Below are positions 22,072 through 22,108 of a DNA stretch of 22,108 nt, piece after piece (within the stretch, counting starts at the first letter, position 1; each line of letters begins with the position of its first letter). The DNA lies in assembly GCA_038872535.1 (NCBI GenBank), contig JAVZJY010000018.1, positions 1-22,108 on the forward strand, in the 5' to 3' direction. Source of the DNA: JASEJA01 sp038872535. Its GTDB lineage: Archaea > Thermoproteota > Bathyarchaeia > Bathyarchaeales > Bathycorpusculaceae. The notes under the pieces were generated by a model. It did no database searches. It was not told the DNA's origin and saw only the letters and a program-made list of their open reading frames with translations. The translations under genes and the position numbers were made by a program.

Positions 22072-22108
22072 CACTGGCAAAACTTGGATGAGCATTGGCG
22101 AAACAGAC
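22061..22108 (+). CDS. N-terminus of the next gene (3' truncated by window edge)
   Basis: ATG at 22061, with GGGGAG eight bases upstream, opens a frame that runs off the window after 16 codons (MADNTGKTWMSIGETD). In head modules the gene after the protease is usually a decoration or major capsid protein, but 16 residues are too few to say which. The start overlaps the 30-codon ORF, consistent with one polycistronic message. Confidence 0.5.
   Translation, partial: MADNTGKTWMSIGETD

Noticed and set aside
1..22108. CRISPR arrays, rRNA, insertion sequences
   Set aside because: No regularly spaced direct repeats, no rRNA-like stretches and no transposase-like proteins were seen on either strand.

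Overview
The window reads as a chromosomal segment of a mesophilic or moderately thermophilic archaeon, most likely from the TACK side and Bathyarchaeia-like (inference, not tested). The grounds are AT-rich TATA-type promoters 25-30 bases before many starts, leaderless or TTG/GTG-started genes, an RNA polymerase Rpb5/RpoH subunit, thiolase-DUF35 pairs, a NrdG2-type activase, and small helical proteins like those of archaeal two-component operons. Genes are dense, on both strands, in short operons. The only part that looks mobile is the right edge.

Layout. 1-2457 (+): acyl-CoA metabolism, with the tail of one thiolase-like gene, a DUF35 zinc-ribbon/OB-fold partner, then a complete SCP2-type thiolase and a second DUF35 partner. 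2468-4775: a HAD phosphatase, a 70-residue winged-helix-like protein, a TSUP membrane transporter and a ModE-type DNA-binding protein, with divergent promoters between them. 4837-5682 (+): an exported protein with a tyrosine-heptad stalk and a transglutaminase-like head. 5697-6248 (-): an Rpb5 subunit that carries the N-terminal jaw domain normally described only for eukaryotes. 6380-9217 (+): the TldD/TldE protease pair. 12491-9237 (-): nrdR-nrdD-nrdG, an anaerobic ribonucleotide reductase operon with its own repressor; two NrdR-box-like sites bracket the TATA box. 14466-12733 (-): a ChrB-C-domain protein followed by an MFS exporter, with a palindrome on the promoter. 14600-15496 (+): a tandem GNAT acetyltransferase. 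19912-15561 (-): a signalling operon of two paralogous ~106-110-residue helical proteins, a 1056-residue soluble PAS-PAS-GAF-GAF-GAF histidine kinase, and a REC-only response regulator. 20036-20233 (-): a ribbon-helix-helix regulator. 20346-22108 (+): a tailed-virus prohead-protease-like protein with a duplicated module, a tiny overlapping ORF and the first codons of the next gene; this looks like the left part of a provirus or a relic of one.

The most notable items are the full-length eukaryote-like Rpb5, the TATA-bracketing NrdR sites, the four-gene signalling operon with tandem small paralogues, and the virus-like edge that has no terminase or portal gene before the protease. No rRNA, tRNA, CRISPR array or insertion sequence was recognised. 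No gene-free stretch exceeds 300 bases; the longest is 12492-12732.
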